The translations under genes and the position numbers were made by a program. The notes beneath the pieces are model-generated. The model was not told the DNA's origin, made no database searches, and worked only from the letters and a program-made list of their open reading frames with translations. Shown piece by piece: positions 52,775 to 62,000 of a DNA stretch of 64,000 nucleotides. The DNA is from Dyadobacter sp. MSC1_007. Lineage in GTDB: Bacteria; Bacteroidota; Bacteroidia; Cytophagales; Spirosomataceae. The stretch is taken from contig NZ_JAMOZL010000009.1 in assembly GCF_023667495.1 (NCBI RefSeq), forward strand, positions 261,892 to 325,891, in the 5' to 3' direction. The first letter of the stretch is position 1, and every line of letters begins with the position of its first letter.

Positions 52775-53341
52775 ATGGCGCATATATCTTTACCCGACGA
52801 GTCCCTTCCGGGCATTGTCGGCCTGTTCAACTTTCGACCGGAAACTGCCGGTCCGCTTCAACTGCTGGCGGAAACACTGCTGCGGGGCGAATCGCCTCTG
52901 ACGAGCGGAGAGCGCGAACTCATCGCTGCTTACGTATCGCACCTAAACAATTGTCATTTCTGCCACACTTCCCACGCTTCTGCGGCAATGGCGCATTTAG
53001 GATGTGACCTCGGACTGATCGACGACATCAAAAACGGTTTCAAAGAGATCGCTGTATCTCCCAAGCTCCGTGCTTTACTGAATATCGCTGCGAAAGTGCA
53101 AAAAAGCGGCAGGGAAGTCCGTGAAGAAGACATTGCGGCCGCCCGTGCGGAAGGAGCAGTTGATAAAGAAATCCATGATACGGTACTGATCGCTGCGGCA
53201 TTCTGTATGTTCAACCGGTACGTCGACGGATTGGGAACCTGGGCTCCGCAGGACAACGAAGCATACCGCGAAATGGGTCAGCGTATGGCATTTACCGGCT
53301 ATGTGAGGTATCCTGTTCAGGCTGATGCCGCGCAGGTTTAG
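52775..53341 (+). CDS. AhpD-like carboxymuconolactone decarboxylase family protein 1
   Basis: About 188 residues from the ATG at 52775 (MAHISLPDESLPGIVGLF); the frame is open upstream, but the extension lacks family features. The CxxC(x)3H centre characteristic of AhpD-like peroxidase/CMD proteins is in LNNCHFCHTSHASAAMAHL, followed by the helical LRALLNIAAKVQKSGREVRE segment. Such proteins reduce hydroperoxides or act as redox partners. It is closely followed by a homologue. Confidence 0.85.
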   Translation: MAHISLPDESLPGIVGLFNFRPETAGPLQLLAETLLRGESPLTSGERELIAAYVSHLNNCHFCHTSHASAAMAHLGCDLGLIDDIKNGFKEIAVSPKLRALLNIAAKVQKSGREVREEDIAAARAEGAVDKEIHDTVLIAAAFCMFNRYVDGLGTWAPQDNEAYREMGQRMAFTGYVRYPVQADAAQV

Positions 53342-53361
53342 GAATTTAATCCAACGTACCG

Positions 53362-53922
53362 ATGCCACATATACCATTACCTGAGCATTTGCCGGGGATT
53401 ACGGGACTGCTTGAATACAGTCGCGCTACTGCTGAACCAATCCGCCAGCTTACCCAATTCATTTTGCGGGGTGAAAACTCGCTGAGTGCCGGGGAGCGGG
53501 AACTGATCGCGACGGTTGTTTCGCACCATAACGAATGCCGTTTCTGCACTGCTGCTCACACGGCGACTGCTGATCTGCTGATAGGCAATACCGAAACCTG
53601 CGAGATCATGAAGGAAGATATCGATGCTACGCCGGTGAGCGAGAAAATGAAAGCATTACTAAAGATTGCGCGAGAGGTGCAGATCAGCGGACGAGCTGTA
53701 ACGCCTGAACACGTGGCAGCAGCCAAAGCGAACGGTGCCACCGAAGTGGAAATCCACGATACCGTGCTGATCGCGGGCCTGTTTTGCCTATACAATCGCT
53801 ATGTGGACGGCATGGCGACCGTTGCACCTTCGGACCCTCAGTTCTATCAAGGCCTGGGACAACGTTTAGTGGATAACGGCTACAACCGGCTCACGAACGG
53901 CTATGATCATTTGAAAAAATAA
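53362..53922 (+). CDS. AhpD-like carboxymuconolactone decarboxylase family protein 2
   Basis: 186 residues, homologous to the preceding protein over its whole length (LPEHLPGITGLLEYSRATAE aligns with LPDESLPGIVGLFNFRPETA). The redox centre is NECRFCTAAHTATADLL (CxxCxxxH pattern, intact). The two genes are 20 bases apart and likely function together, as a hetero-oligomer or sequential enzymes. Followed by the TonB receptor gene on the same strand. Confidence 0.85.
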   Translation: MPHIPLPEHLPGITGLLEYSRATAEPIRQLTQFILRGENSLSAGERELIATVVSHHNECRFCTAAHTATADLLIGNTETCEIMKEDIDATPVSEKMKALLKIAREVQISGRAVTPEHVAAAKANGATEVEIHDTVLIAGLFCLYNRYVDGMATVAPSDPQFYQGLGQRLVDNGYNRLTNGYDHLKK

Positions 53923-53942
53923 CCTTCCTAAATAAACGACCT

Positions 53943-56711
53943 ATGAAAAGACATTTACCATTTTTCCTCCTTTTGTTATTGTGCCTGGCACAGGCTGTCG
54001 TGGCGCAGACGACTAAAATTTCAGGGCATATTTTTGATAATGAATCCCAAAAACCAATTTCAGGCGCCTCCGTTTCGGTTAAGGGCAAAAACACCGGTAC
54101 GATCACAGATTCGGAAGGTTTTTTTGAATTGAAATCAACTACTCCGGCGACATTGGTGATCTCCCTGATCGGCTACACACGTCAGGAGGCGGAGGTAAGT
54201 TCCGGCGAAAAGCTGCGGATCAATCTGGTGCCTTCCATTGAAGAGCTTGCCCAGGTGGTGGTTTCGGCTTCGCGCGTGGAGGAAAGCATTCTTCGTTCGT
54301 CGGTAAGCATTGAAAAAATGGATTCGCGTGCAATTCAGCAGACGCCTTCCGCCAATTTTTACGACGGCCTTGTGAATCTCAAATCTCTGGATATGGTCAC
54401 CAGCAGCCTTACTTATAAGCAAATCAACACCCGTGGATTCAATACCACCGGCAATAGCCGCTTTTTGCAATTGGTCGATGGCGTGGATAACCAGCCGTCG
54501 GGCCTGGGCTTTGCGATGGGAAACCTGTTTGGGCCGCATGATATCGATGTGGAAAGTGCCGAGCTCATTCCCGGCGCAGCGTCGGCATTATACGGGCCGA
54601 TCGCATTCAACGGCATGCTTAATACTCGCACCAAAAACCCATTTGAATACCAGGGCCTGAGCGCGCAAACCAAATTTGGCGTCAATCACATCGGCGATGG
54701 TACAGACCTCGGCGCGAAACCGATGTACGATCTGGCCGTTCGTTATGCAAAGGCATTTAATAACAGGTTTGCATTCAAGGTTAATGCGTCTTATTTGAAA
54801 GGGACCGACTGGTATGCCAACGACTACACGGACATTGATCCAAACGCCAATCCTGAAAACCGCGGTCCGAACAATCCCGCGCGCAACGCTCTGAACATCT
54901 ATGGGGACGAGGTAGCGCAAACACTTCCTAACATCGGTCGCGTGTCGCGTACGGGTTATGAAGAAAGGGACCTCGCTACTTACGGGGTTTACAGTCTGAA
55001 ACTGAATGCGGCGTTGCATTACCGCATTACGGACAAGCTCGAAGCAATTTACCAAGGCAATTTCAACCAGGGCACCGCGCAATATACCGGCAGTAACCGC
55101 TTTGTGATCAACGATTTCAAGTTTGTGCAGCACAAACTGGAACTGAAAGGCAGCAATTTTTACGTACGTGCCTATACGAACCACGAATATTCTACCAACT
55201 CATACAATACACGCGCACTCGGACAGCAGATCAACCGCACATGGGTGAAGGACCTGGCCGGCAATACTGTAACACCCGATAAGGCCGATGCAACCTGGTT
55301 TGACCGCTATGCAGCGGCTTACAATGGAGCAGTGACCGGTGTGACTTTACATGACCACACGGCAGCACGTTTATTTGCGGACCAGGGACGGACTTTGCCT
55401 GGCACCAATGCATTCGACACGGCGAAAGACCGCTTGATCCAGACCCGTGGCCTGGCAGGCGCAGGTATTTTCAGCGAATGCAGCCTGCGGCACATCGAGG
55501 GGATGTACGATTTCAGTTCGGTGTTCAAAGTGGTCAATTTCCAGGTGGGCGGAAATTACCGCAAGTATTACTTAGATACCGGCGGGACACTTTTTGATGA
55601 TAAAGACAAAGATCTGACCAACAGGGAATACGGAATGTTTGCGCAGGCATCGAAATCATTCTGGAAAGACCAACTGAAATTGACCTTATCCGGCAGATAT
55701 GATAAAAACGAAAATTTTGACGGTCGCTTTACACCGCGTGCTTCGGCCGTTTTCTCTCCCGGCGAAAACCATCATTTCAGGGCTTCCTACCAAACTGGCT
55801 TTCGTAATCCTACCATTGGTGATCAGTATATTAAGCTGAATGTAGGTCCGATCATCATTTTGGGCGGTGCGCCCGTTAATTCGGCTGGTTTGAATGCCTA
55901 TGAAAACTCGGTGACGATCGACTCGTTCTCTGCTTTTGCCAATGCTTTTGGGGCTGATTTGCAAAAAGGGATTCCGTTTCCGCAAGCTGTGGCCAACAAC
56001 AAGGACAAGCTTGTAAAATCCAATGTGCCTTACATCAAATCTGAAAAGGTAAAAAGTTATGAAGTGGGTTATAAAGGGCTGTTAAGCAATAAGTTATTGT
56101 TTGATATCAATTACTATTATAGCCAATACACCGATTTTATGATCAATACGGTGGTTGCGCGTGCCAAATCAAGCATTTTGCTGCCCGATGGATCGGTTAA
56201 TCCGGCGGCTGCGGGCGAATTGCTTGGTGCCGACCGGCAGTTGTTCCAGCTTTATACCAATGCTGCGGATAAGGTTTCCATTCAGGGCGTTAGCGCTGGG
56301 TTGACTTACTCTTTACCCAAAAATTATAAGATAACGGCCAATGCAACGTGGATCGATTTTAATTTGAAAAACGCTGATCCTAACAATATTCCTGCCTTTA
56401 ATACACCAGAGTGGAAAAGCAATGTAATGTTCGGCAATGCAAGGCTGACAGACCGGATCGGGTTTAACGTGGCCTGGCACTGGCAGAGCGCATTCGACTG
56501 GTATGGCACATTTACCGAAATGAGGCCGGGTGCTGTGAAAGCCTATAATTTGCTCGATGCGCAGGTGAGCTACCGCATACCCAGTCTGAAAACGACCGTC
56601 AAACTGGGCGGTTCCAACATTACCAATCAATACATCGTGCAGGCGTACGGCTCACCGGCGGTGGGCGGCCTGTATTATGTAAGTCTCAATTTTGACCAGT
56701 TATTCCGCTAA
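53943..56711 (+). CDS. TonB-dependent outer-membrane receptor with CarboxypepD-like domain
   Basis: 922 residues. A signal peptide ends in QAVVAQ. The regulatory-like domain (ISGHIFDNESQKPISGASVS), plug (SRVEESILRSSVSIEKMDSR, NTRGFNTTGNSRFLQLVDGV, ELIPGAASALYGPIAFNGML) and a 600-residue barrel ending in AYGSPAVGGLYYVSLNFDQL follow. It is smaller than SusC and has no SusD partner here. It should import a small ligand; the gene order with two AhpD-like enzymes and an MFS carrier suggests a dedicated uptake and processing route for one compound. Confidence 0.9.
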   Translation: MKRHLPFFLLLLLCLAQAVVAQTTKISGHIFDNESQKPISGASVSVKGKNTGTITDSEGFFELKSTTPATLVISLIGYTRQEAEVSSGEKLRINLVPSIEELAQVVVSASRVEESILRSSVSIEKMDSRAIQQTPSANFYDGLVNLKSLDMVTSSLTYKQINTRGFNTTGNSRFLQLVDGVDNQPSGLGFAMGNLFGPHDIDVESAELIPGAASALYGPIAFNGMLNTRTKNPFEYQGLSAQTKFGVNHIGDGTDLGAKPMYDLAVRYAKAFNNRFAFKVNASYLKGTDWYANDYTDIDPNANPENRGPNNPARNALNIYGDEVAQTLPNIGRVSRTGYEERDLATYGVYSLKLNAALHYRITDKLEAIYQGNFNQGTAQYTGSNRFVINDFKFVQHKLELKGSNFYVRAYTNHEYSTNSYNTRALGQQINRTWVKDLAGNTVTPDKADATWFDRYAAAYNGAVTGVTLHDHTAARLFADQGRTLPGTNAFDTAKDRLIQTRGLAGAGIFSECSLRHIEGMYDFSSVFKVVNFQVGGNYRKYYLDTGGTLFDDKDKDLTNREYGMFAQASKSFWKDQLKLTLSGRYDKNENFDGRFTPRASAVFSPGENHHFRASYQTGFRNPTIGDQYIKLNVGPIIILGGAPVNSAGLNAYENSVTIDSFSAFANAFGADLQKGIPFPQAVANNKDKLVKSNVPYIKSEKVKSYEVGYKGLLSNKLLFDINYYYSQYTDFMINTVVARAKSSILLPDGSVNPAAAGELLGADRQLFQLYTNAADKVSIQGVSAGLTYSLPKNYKITANATWIDFNLKNADPNNIPAFNTPEWKSNVMFGNARLTDRIGFNVAWHWQSAFDWYGTFTEMRPGAVKAYNLLDAQVSYRIPSLKTTVKLGGSNITNQYIVQAYGSPAVGGLYYVSLNFDQLFR

Positions 56712-56716
56712 CGGCT

Positions 56717-57934
56717 ATGGAAACATTGGAAATGACCCATGTAGAATCGACGAATGTAGCCAGCAGATGGCTTGCATTTGGCCTGTGCGTGGTAAGCTAT
56801 ACGCTAAGTGGGACGGTGTCAACACTGATGTCGGTGTACCTGCCCGTAGCAATTCCCGAGCTGAAAGGAGCGGCGATGACTCAGCCCGAACTGGGAGAAG
56901 TAGGCGCTTATGTGAGCGCAATATTCCTTTATGGCTGGATGTGCGGGGGACTGCTGTTTGGCGTACTGAGTGATCGTATTGGTCGCGTGAAGTCACTTGC
57001 ATTGGTTACCGGACTTTACGGCTTATCGACTTGCCTTGTGACCATCGTTCCGAATTTGTACAGCTTGCTGGCGATACGTTTCACGGCTGGTATGGGAGTT
57101 GGCGGCGTGTTGCTGATCAGTACGGTTTATATCTCCGAGATTTGGCCGGCGGGTGGCCGCGCAGTGATATTAGGGGTGTTAGCTGTCTGCTTCCCTATCG
57201 GCATTGTAACCACGGGGAGCCTGAACCTGCTCTTTTCTGACTGGCGGACTGCATTTGCGATCGGGGTTATCCCGATGGTCGCGGCGATGTTGATATTCGT
57301 GCTTGCACCAGAATCGGACAAGTGGAAATCAACCAAAATAACTGAGCATAAAGCGGACGGGATTTTCGATCCGGCTAACCTTCCCAACCTGATTTCGGGC
57401 TCGGTGGTTTTCGGCGCCGTGCTGATTGGGCTTTGGGGGATATTTTCCTGGCTGCCAACCTGGGCGCAGTCCCTGCTCGCGGCTGGTGAAGACGGACAGA
57501 CTGAGCGCGGGCTTGTTATGGTCCTGTTGGGCGCAGGCGGAATCACAGGGGGTGTTTTCTCAGGAATGCTGGTGAATAGATTTGGCAAGAAAAAAACGCT
57601 GACCTTCACTTTTGGCATGTGCCTGATCATGTGCTGTGTGCTTTTCCTGACCAACACCAGGTTTTCTAATATCATTTATGTGGAGACGGCCATGCTGTCA
57701 TTTTGCTTTGGAATTAGTCAGGGCGCATTGTCGAGCTACATTCCGGAGCTGTTTCCGGTTGCTGTGAGGGCTACGGCCACAGGTTTTTGTTTCAATGTCG
57801 GCCGGTTTTTTACGGCGACGGCGGTTTTTTTCATTGGTTCTCTGGTGAGTGTGCTCGGCGGTTTCGGAAATGCATTGCTGGTGTTTACGGTCCCGTTTGT
57901 GGTGGCGCTGGTGGTAATGGCTAAGAGCAAATGA
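56717..57934 (+). CDS. major facilitator superfamily transporter
   Basis: 405 residues with about twelve membrane spans. The loop 2-3 motif is GVLSDRIGRVKSLALVTGLY, and similar conserved loops occur (RFTAGMGVGGVLLISTVYIS, EIWPAGGRAVILGVLAVCFP). The start is 5 bases after the TonB gene stop, so the two genes are translationally linked. The layout fits the aromatic acid/sugar-acid MFS branch. It likely moves the ligand brought in by the TonB receptor across the inner membrane. Confidence 0.9.
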   Translation: METLEMTHVESTNVASRWLAFGLCVVSYTLSGTVSTLMSVYLPVAIPELKGAAMTQPELGEVGAYVSAIFLYGWMCGGLLFGVLSDRIGRVKSLALVTGLYGLSTCLVTIVPNLYSLLAIRFTAGMGVGGVLLISTVYISEIWPAGGRAVILGVLAVCFPIGIVTTGSLNLLFSDWRTAFAIGVIPMVAAMLIFVLAPESDKWKSTKITEHKADGIFDPANLPNLISGSVVFGAVLIGLWGIFSWLPTWAQSLLAAGEDGQTERGLVMVLLGAGGITGGVFSGMLVNRFGKKKTLTFTFGMCLIMCCVLFLTNTRFSNIIYVETAMLSFCFGISQGALSSYIPELFPVAVRATATGFCFNVGRFFTATAVFFIGSLVSVLGGFGNALLVFTVPFVVALVVMAKSK

Positions 57935-58007
57935 TTCAAAGTTGTATTATCATAGGTTAATATATTAGGCAAACGGGCCTGCCGTTTGGTGGGCCCATTT
58001 CTTTTTT

Positions 58008-58484
58008 ATGATTATGAAAAAACTCATCTATTTCGGTGTTGCGGGCATTATTCTTTATGAAATCGCAAAGGTGTATTTTATAATGCCGATGCCTGGCAGC
58101 CAGCGGATGAACAGCATTGATATTGCTTTCTTGCTAAATTCGTGGAGATGGCCGTTGCGGATATTGTTTTGGGCGATGATTCTGGGCGGTGCATTTCCTG
58201 TTTTGACAGGCAAAATGAAATGGTTGCCGGCACTTTTGCTGCTCGTCGCGGCGGGTATCACTTATGCTACCAACTATGAAATGGCGGCTGATACGATGTT
58301 TTATCACCCCTCACAAGTTCCACAATACAATGCAGGCTCCAACAAAGTGAAGGCCGACCGCCTGGTGATCGGCGTGGAGGCGAATGGCGAGGCGAATGCA
58401 TATCCCATTCAATATATCGGCTATCACCACCAAGTGCGCGACATGCTCGGTGGCAAGCCCGTTATCGTAACATATGCACCGTGA
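58008..58484 (+). pseudogene. DUF3179-family membrane protein, C-terminally truncated
   Basis: 158 residues. The N-terminus has several membrane spans, then RLVIGVEANGEANAYPIQYI and GYHHQVRDMLGGKPVIVTYA, the DUF3179 start. In the family the next segment is VTYCTVCRTGRVFSP. Here a missing base in ACATATGCACCG turns YCTV into YAP and a stop, and even in the corrected frame the gene ends a few codons later. The catalytic-looking Cys-rich region and the C-terminal half are therefore lost. Confidence 0.7.
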
Positions 58485-58589
58485 CCTCGATGTGAATCAG
58501 GGCACATCCTTACGGGATAGTTATGAAACACAGCTCGTTTACAAGTGGCATAGTTCTTGAATGGTTGCCAAAAACTCTAGCAATAAATC

Positions 58590-58766
58590 ATGGCAGACGA
58601 TAAAAGCAAAATTGCACAAGCCGACAGAAGAACAATCAACGTCAATGAGGATTATGAGATTGCATATTGGACAAAAGCTTTGGGGTGCACCAAAGATGAA
58701 CTAAAAAAAATTGTGGAGCGGGTAGGCGTATCGTTATCGGCAGTTCGGAAACACCTTGGGAAATAA
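58590..58766 (+). CDS. DUF3606 small protein
   Basis: 58 residues, ATG start. The sequence DRRTINVNEDYEIAYWTKAL followed by TKDELKKIVERVGVSLSAVR is the DUF3606 pattern (a small domain of two helices found widely in proteobacteria and Bacteroidota). Function unknown. Followed immediately by a terminator-like AT-rich hairpin. Confidence 0.8.
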   Translation: MADDKSKIAQADRRTINVNEDYEIAYWTKALGCTKDELKKIVERVGVSLSAVRKHLGK

Positions 58767-58795
58767 TCTAACCCAGTTATTAGATTAGGATTTTT
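58764..58795 (+). terminator. AT-rich terminator after the DUF3606 gene
   Basis: TAATCTAA (58764-58771) pairs with TTAGATTA (58780-58787), then GGATTTTTT. It overlaps the DUF3606 stop codon. Confidence 0.5.
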
Positions 58796-58910
58796 CTCTA
58801 AACCCGAGTTTCTCTTCTGATTCATTTAAATCGCTGGTGATTCCATCAGTTCCAAGGGAAAGTTCTGCTTCGATATATTGCTCGAAGCTTCCACGTGCCC
58901 TGCGGCATCG
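58785..58910 (-). pseudogene. reverse-strand C-terminal gene fragment
   Basis: About 40 codons reading RARGSFEQYIEAELSLGTDG then ITSDLNESEEKLGFREKS before TAA at 58785-58787. It has no start and ends where the opposite terminator hairpin lies. Family unknown. It is a remnant of a gene truncated on its 5' side. Confidence 0.3.
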
Positions 58911-59266
58911 TAACTCCTACGAGTTTTCACCGATTTTTGGTCTTTCATTTTGCATCATGTTGTGCAAAAATGTGTACCGCTTTTCACCTCGGATATCTGG
59001 GTGAAAGACAGATTCTGCGACATAACATGTTATTTGCAAGTTACATAGTTGCCGAATTTTGTAATTTGCAAACAACAATTTTGGGGGCTCCTCACTTAAA
59101 CGGTGTCTGGCAGATAGTACATGTCAATATGTTTTGGTACTCGTTGAGTTGCACATGACGCTATCCGGGAGGCTGGGAGTTACGCAGAATGTAGGCTGCG
59201 TGGTCGCCGGCACATGTAGTGGCCGAATTTATTGAATTTCTATGTTGGAGATATGTAGATTAAGAC
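58911..59266. other. gene-free region before the RhuM fragment
   Basis: No convincing gene on either strand; short open frames have non-protein-like composition. It may contain sequence left by rearrangement. Confidence 0.3.
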
Positions 59267-59510
59267 ATGGAGAGTAAAATTGAGATTTACCGAAGTCCGG
59301 ACGGAGAAGCTTCTATTGATGTAGTATTTGAAGAAGATACTGTTTGGCTGACTAATTCACAGTTGGTGACTCTGTCCGGTTCAAGCAAGGCTAACACAAG
59401 TGAGCACGGAAAACATATTTTTTTATCCGATGAACTGGATAAAGTCGGAACTGTTCGGAAATTCCGAACAGTTCAACAGGACGGTGCCCGGTTAGTAGAG
59501 CGCGACCGGA
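59267..59510 (+). pseudogene. N-terminal fragment of a RhuM-family protein
   Basis: The sequence MESKIEIYRSPDGEASIDVV, FEEDTVWLTNSQLVTLSGSS, then KHIFLSDELDKVGTVRKFRT and VQQDGARLVERD follows the RhuM (virulence RhuM/Fic-associated) N-terminus, but the strong LF..SKQNISxHIKNIF part is altered. After LVERD the family sequence (YFNLDVIISVGYRV...) is replaced by unrelated sequence. The downstream frame to 59749 is therefore not part of RhuM. About 80 of roughly 330 residues are left. Confidence 0.6.
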
Positions 59511-59823
59511 TTATATTGGCCCCGCTCAAGCCTTGCTCATCGTCACCTGAACCGAAGGATCCAGCTGTTCTCCAAAGAATGGGATTGGATTCACTACCCC
59601 AAATTATAATTTTGGGCGTGTTGGTGCTCTGGTCGGCCAGGTTGAGTATATATGGCGATTCAAATGACAGGTCTGCAGATGTAGCTGGTATCAACCCAAA
59701 GCTCTGCGTTATCTTGCCGGTCACAACCGAGGCAACCGTATTTGAATAAGTCGTCGCCAGAAAGCCAGCCTGATGTGAACGCTTGCTCAGGTAAAGCTCA
59801 ATTTGTTCCGGGAGAAATTGTTA
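59473..59823 (-). pseudogene. reverse-strand remnant of an unidentified protein
   Basis: A 116-codon minus-strand frame without a start codon reads IELYLSKRSHQAGFLATTYS, NTVASVVTGKITQSFGLIPA, then LSFESPYILNLADQSTNTPK and IIIWGSESNPILWRTAGSFG before a stop at 59473. The composition is protein-like and contrasts with the antisense plus frame. It joins the RhuM fragment around 59505, so this is a rearrangement junction. The family is not recognised; possibly the N-terminal domain of an esterase-like secreted protein. Confidence 0.4.
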
Positions 59824-59954
59824 TATTTATCTTCAAAGAATATGGCTCCTGGCGCCATATCCTTCATTTTGTGGATGCGGCAAAGATTCATGCACCAGTG
59901 CCCGCTTCATGTTGGCAAGCACTGTTGCTCGTGGTGTTCGGACCATTGTTTCCA

Positions 59955-61463
59955 TTATTCCGACCTGAGCGAGCGCACAGGATTGAGCAATGCGGCCCTG
60001 ATGGCCTGGAAACTCACCGTAATCAAGGTCACCAACACGGCGCCGAGTACCGACACGGCGAAGATCCACCAGCTTATTTCGGTCCGGTAGGTATATTTTT
60101 CCAGCCATCCATTCATGAAATACCAGGCCAATGGGCCGGCGATCAGGCAGGAAATCAATATCAGCAATATGAATTCACGGGAAAGCAACATCCAAAGCCC
60201 GGCTATGGAAGCACCCAGCACTTTGCGGATGCCTATTTCCTTGGTCCGCTGCTCAGCCACGAAAGAGGCCAGTCCGAAAAGTCCCAGACAGGAAATCAGT
60301 ATGGCAAGAACGGCGAATAGGGTGGTAAGTCTGGCGATGCGCTCTTCGTCGCTGAACTTACGGGCATATTCCTGGTCGGCAAAGGAGTACTGGAACAAAT
60401 TTTCAGGATCGTATTTTTTGAATACGGATTGTATCCTGGCAAGAGCCGTTGAAGCGCTGACCGAGGGTCTGATCTTGATATTTACTGTGTTGAGCCGCTT
60501 ATAGTTTAGGAAGAAAATGGTTTGCTTGGCCGGTTCGTACGGCGATTGCGTCACCAGGTCCTCTACCACGCCGATCACTTTGTACTTTTCATTATCGCCC
60601 CACTGGATCATCTCGACGACCGGGTTTTTCAGGCCCATATATTTCACCGCAGCTTCATTGAGCACAAATCCCATCGAATCCGTGGCGAACTCCCTTGAAA
60701 AATCGCGTCCGTCCTTGATCTTCCAACCCACAGTCTTGCCAAATTCATGGGTAATGCGGAGCGTGACAAATTCGTCGGTCACGGCCGGATTTTTTCCTTT
60801 CCAGGTAAAACCGCTGTTGGTCACATAGGTGTTGGTCACCGGTGAGTCGGTGGCCGTTACTTCTTCTACCGCGCCGGTGTTGAGCAGGTCGTTGCGGAAT
60901 GCGGCGAAATGCTTGATGATCTCATCCGACTTAATCGGGCTGCTCAGTAACTGCTGACGGCTGTAACCGATAGGGCGGTTTTTTGCATGTTGCACCTGTC
61001 GGTACACGATGATCGTCCCGATAATGAGCGTCACCGACACCGTGAACTGCAATACGACCAGCATCTTGCGAGGTGAACCCGCCAGCCGGCCGCCCTTTGG
61101 CTTTAGGGAAATGCCCTTTAATGCAGTGATTGGCTTGAAGGACGACAGGTAAAGTGCGGGATAAGCGCCCGCCACCAAGCCGGTTAGCAGAATGAACGCA
61201 ATGCATGCAAGCCAGAAGTAAGGTAATGCAAACGGTAATGCAATGTGCTTGTTGACCAGCTGGTTGAAGGCTGGTAGCGAAAGGATCACAATCAGCAGCG
61301 ACACGATGAATGCAAGGGTTACGACCATCATCGACTCGCCCAAAAACTGTATGGCAAGTTGCGTATTGGCTGAACCCACCGCTTTGCGAACTCCGATTTC
61401 CTTGGCTCGTTTTTCGCTGCGGGCAGTATTGAGGTTCATGAAGTTGATACAGGCCAGTATCAG
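59955..61463 (-). pseudogene. FtsX/MacB-type ABC transporter permease, N-terminally truncated
   Basis: About 500 residues. The segment LILACINFMNLNTARSEKRA, then KEIGVRKAVGSANTQLAIQF is the usual first cytoplasmic block of Bacteroidota FtsX-type permeases, which are ~790 residues. Here the first transmembrane helix and periplasmic domain are missing. The second half has AARKFSDEERIARLTTLF-like and GLASFVAEQRTKEIGIRKVL, then three spans. An in-frame TAG at 61464-61466 separates it from the next truncated gene in the same frame. Confidence 0.7.
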
Positions 61464-61466
61464 CTA

Positions 61467-61598
61467 ATTGCGTTCAGCGCTTTCGTGGCTACTTATTTTA
61501 ACTTTCTCATACTCAAATTTAAGGACAAGGTTGTTTGCAAGTGTAGCAACCAGGAAAACGAATAGTAGGAAAAGCAATAATTTATCACTGGTTTTCAT
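61467..61598 (-). pseudogene. N-terminal fragment of a GIN-domain-type membrane-anchored protein
   Basis: Starts MKTSDKLLLFLLFVFLVATL at 61598, then ANNLVLKFEYEKVKI, a layout I associate with the anchor protein that normally follows GntR/ABC-2 genes in Bacteroidota and carries a DUF2807-like domain. After ~43 residues (SSHESAERN) it runs, in the same frame, through a TAG into permease sequence. So both genes are cut at one scar near 61466-61480. Confidence 0.5.
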
Positions 61599-61608
61599 GA
61601 GCTTGGTT

Positions 61609-61989
61609 TTAAAGGTTAACTGGATTGTTTTTTGAGACAAATTCGTTGTAACGGACTGTGATTTCATCAATGCCGATGTCCAGCAGTACAAGGCTGGAGA
61701 AGAAAATCGGAAGTTCTTTCTCCATGAATCTTTGCTTGCGATAAGCACTGATCAGCGCTCTGGCTGAATGTGAGGCGGAGTATCCCAGTCCCCGTTTGTT
61801 GAAAATGATGTCTTTATTCAAAAGAAAATCAAAGCTGCGCAAAATCGTGTGAGGATTCACTTCCAAGATGACTGCAAGCTCACGCACTGATGGTATACGT
61901 TCCCCTTCATGCCATTTCCCTTGCAGGATGCTCTCACAAATATGATCAGCGATCTGTAAATAAATAGGTTGTTTGTCTCTGAATTCCAC
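61609..61989 (-). CDS. GntR-family transcription regulator (YtrA-like)
   Basis: 126 residues from a GTG at 61989 (VEFRDKQPIYLQIADHICES). A longer frame overlaps the permease gene and is rejected. The winged helix is typical: GKWHEGERIPSVRELAVILE, VNPHTILRSFDFLLNKDIIF, NKRGLGYSASHSA. It has only a short C-terminal tail with no effector domain, as in YtrA-type regulators of ABC-2 operons. It is 11 bases downstream of the permease and likely binds the palindrome at 63668-63691. Confidence 0.85.
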   Translation of the reverse strand: MEFRDKQPIYLQIADHICESILQGKWHEGERIPSVRELAVILEVNPHTILRSFDFLLNKDIIFNKRGLGYSASHSARALISAYRKQRFMEKELPIFFSSLVLLDIGIDEITVRYNEFVSKNNPVNL

Positions 61990-62000
61990 TGGGATTTGAT

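Noticed and set aside
59742..60320. Plus-strand 192-residue frame antisense to the FtsX-type permease
   Set aside because: The minus strand is clearly coding (family motifs, membrane spans), so the plus frame is a shadow.
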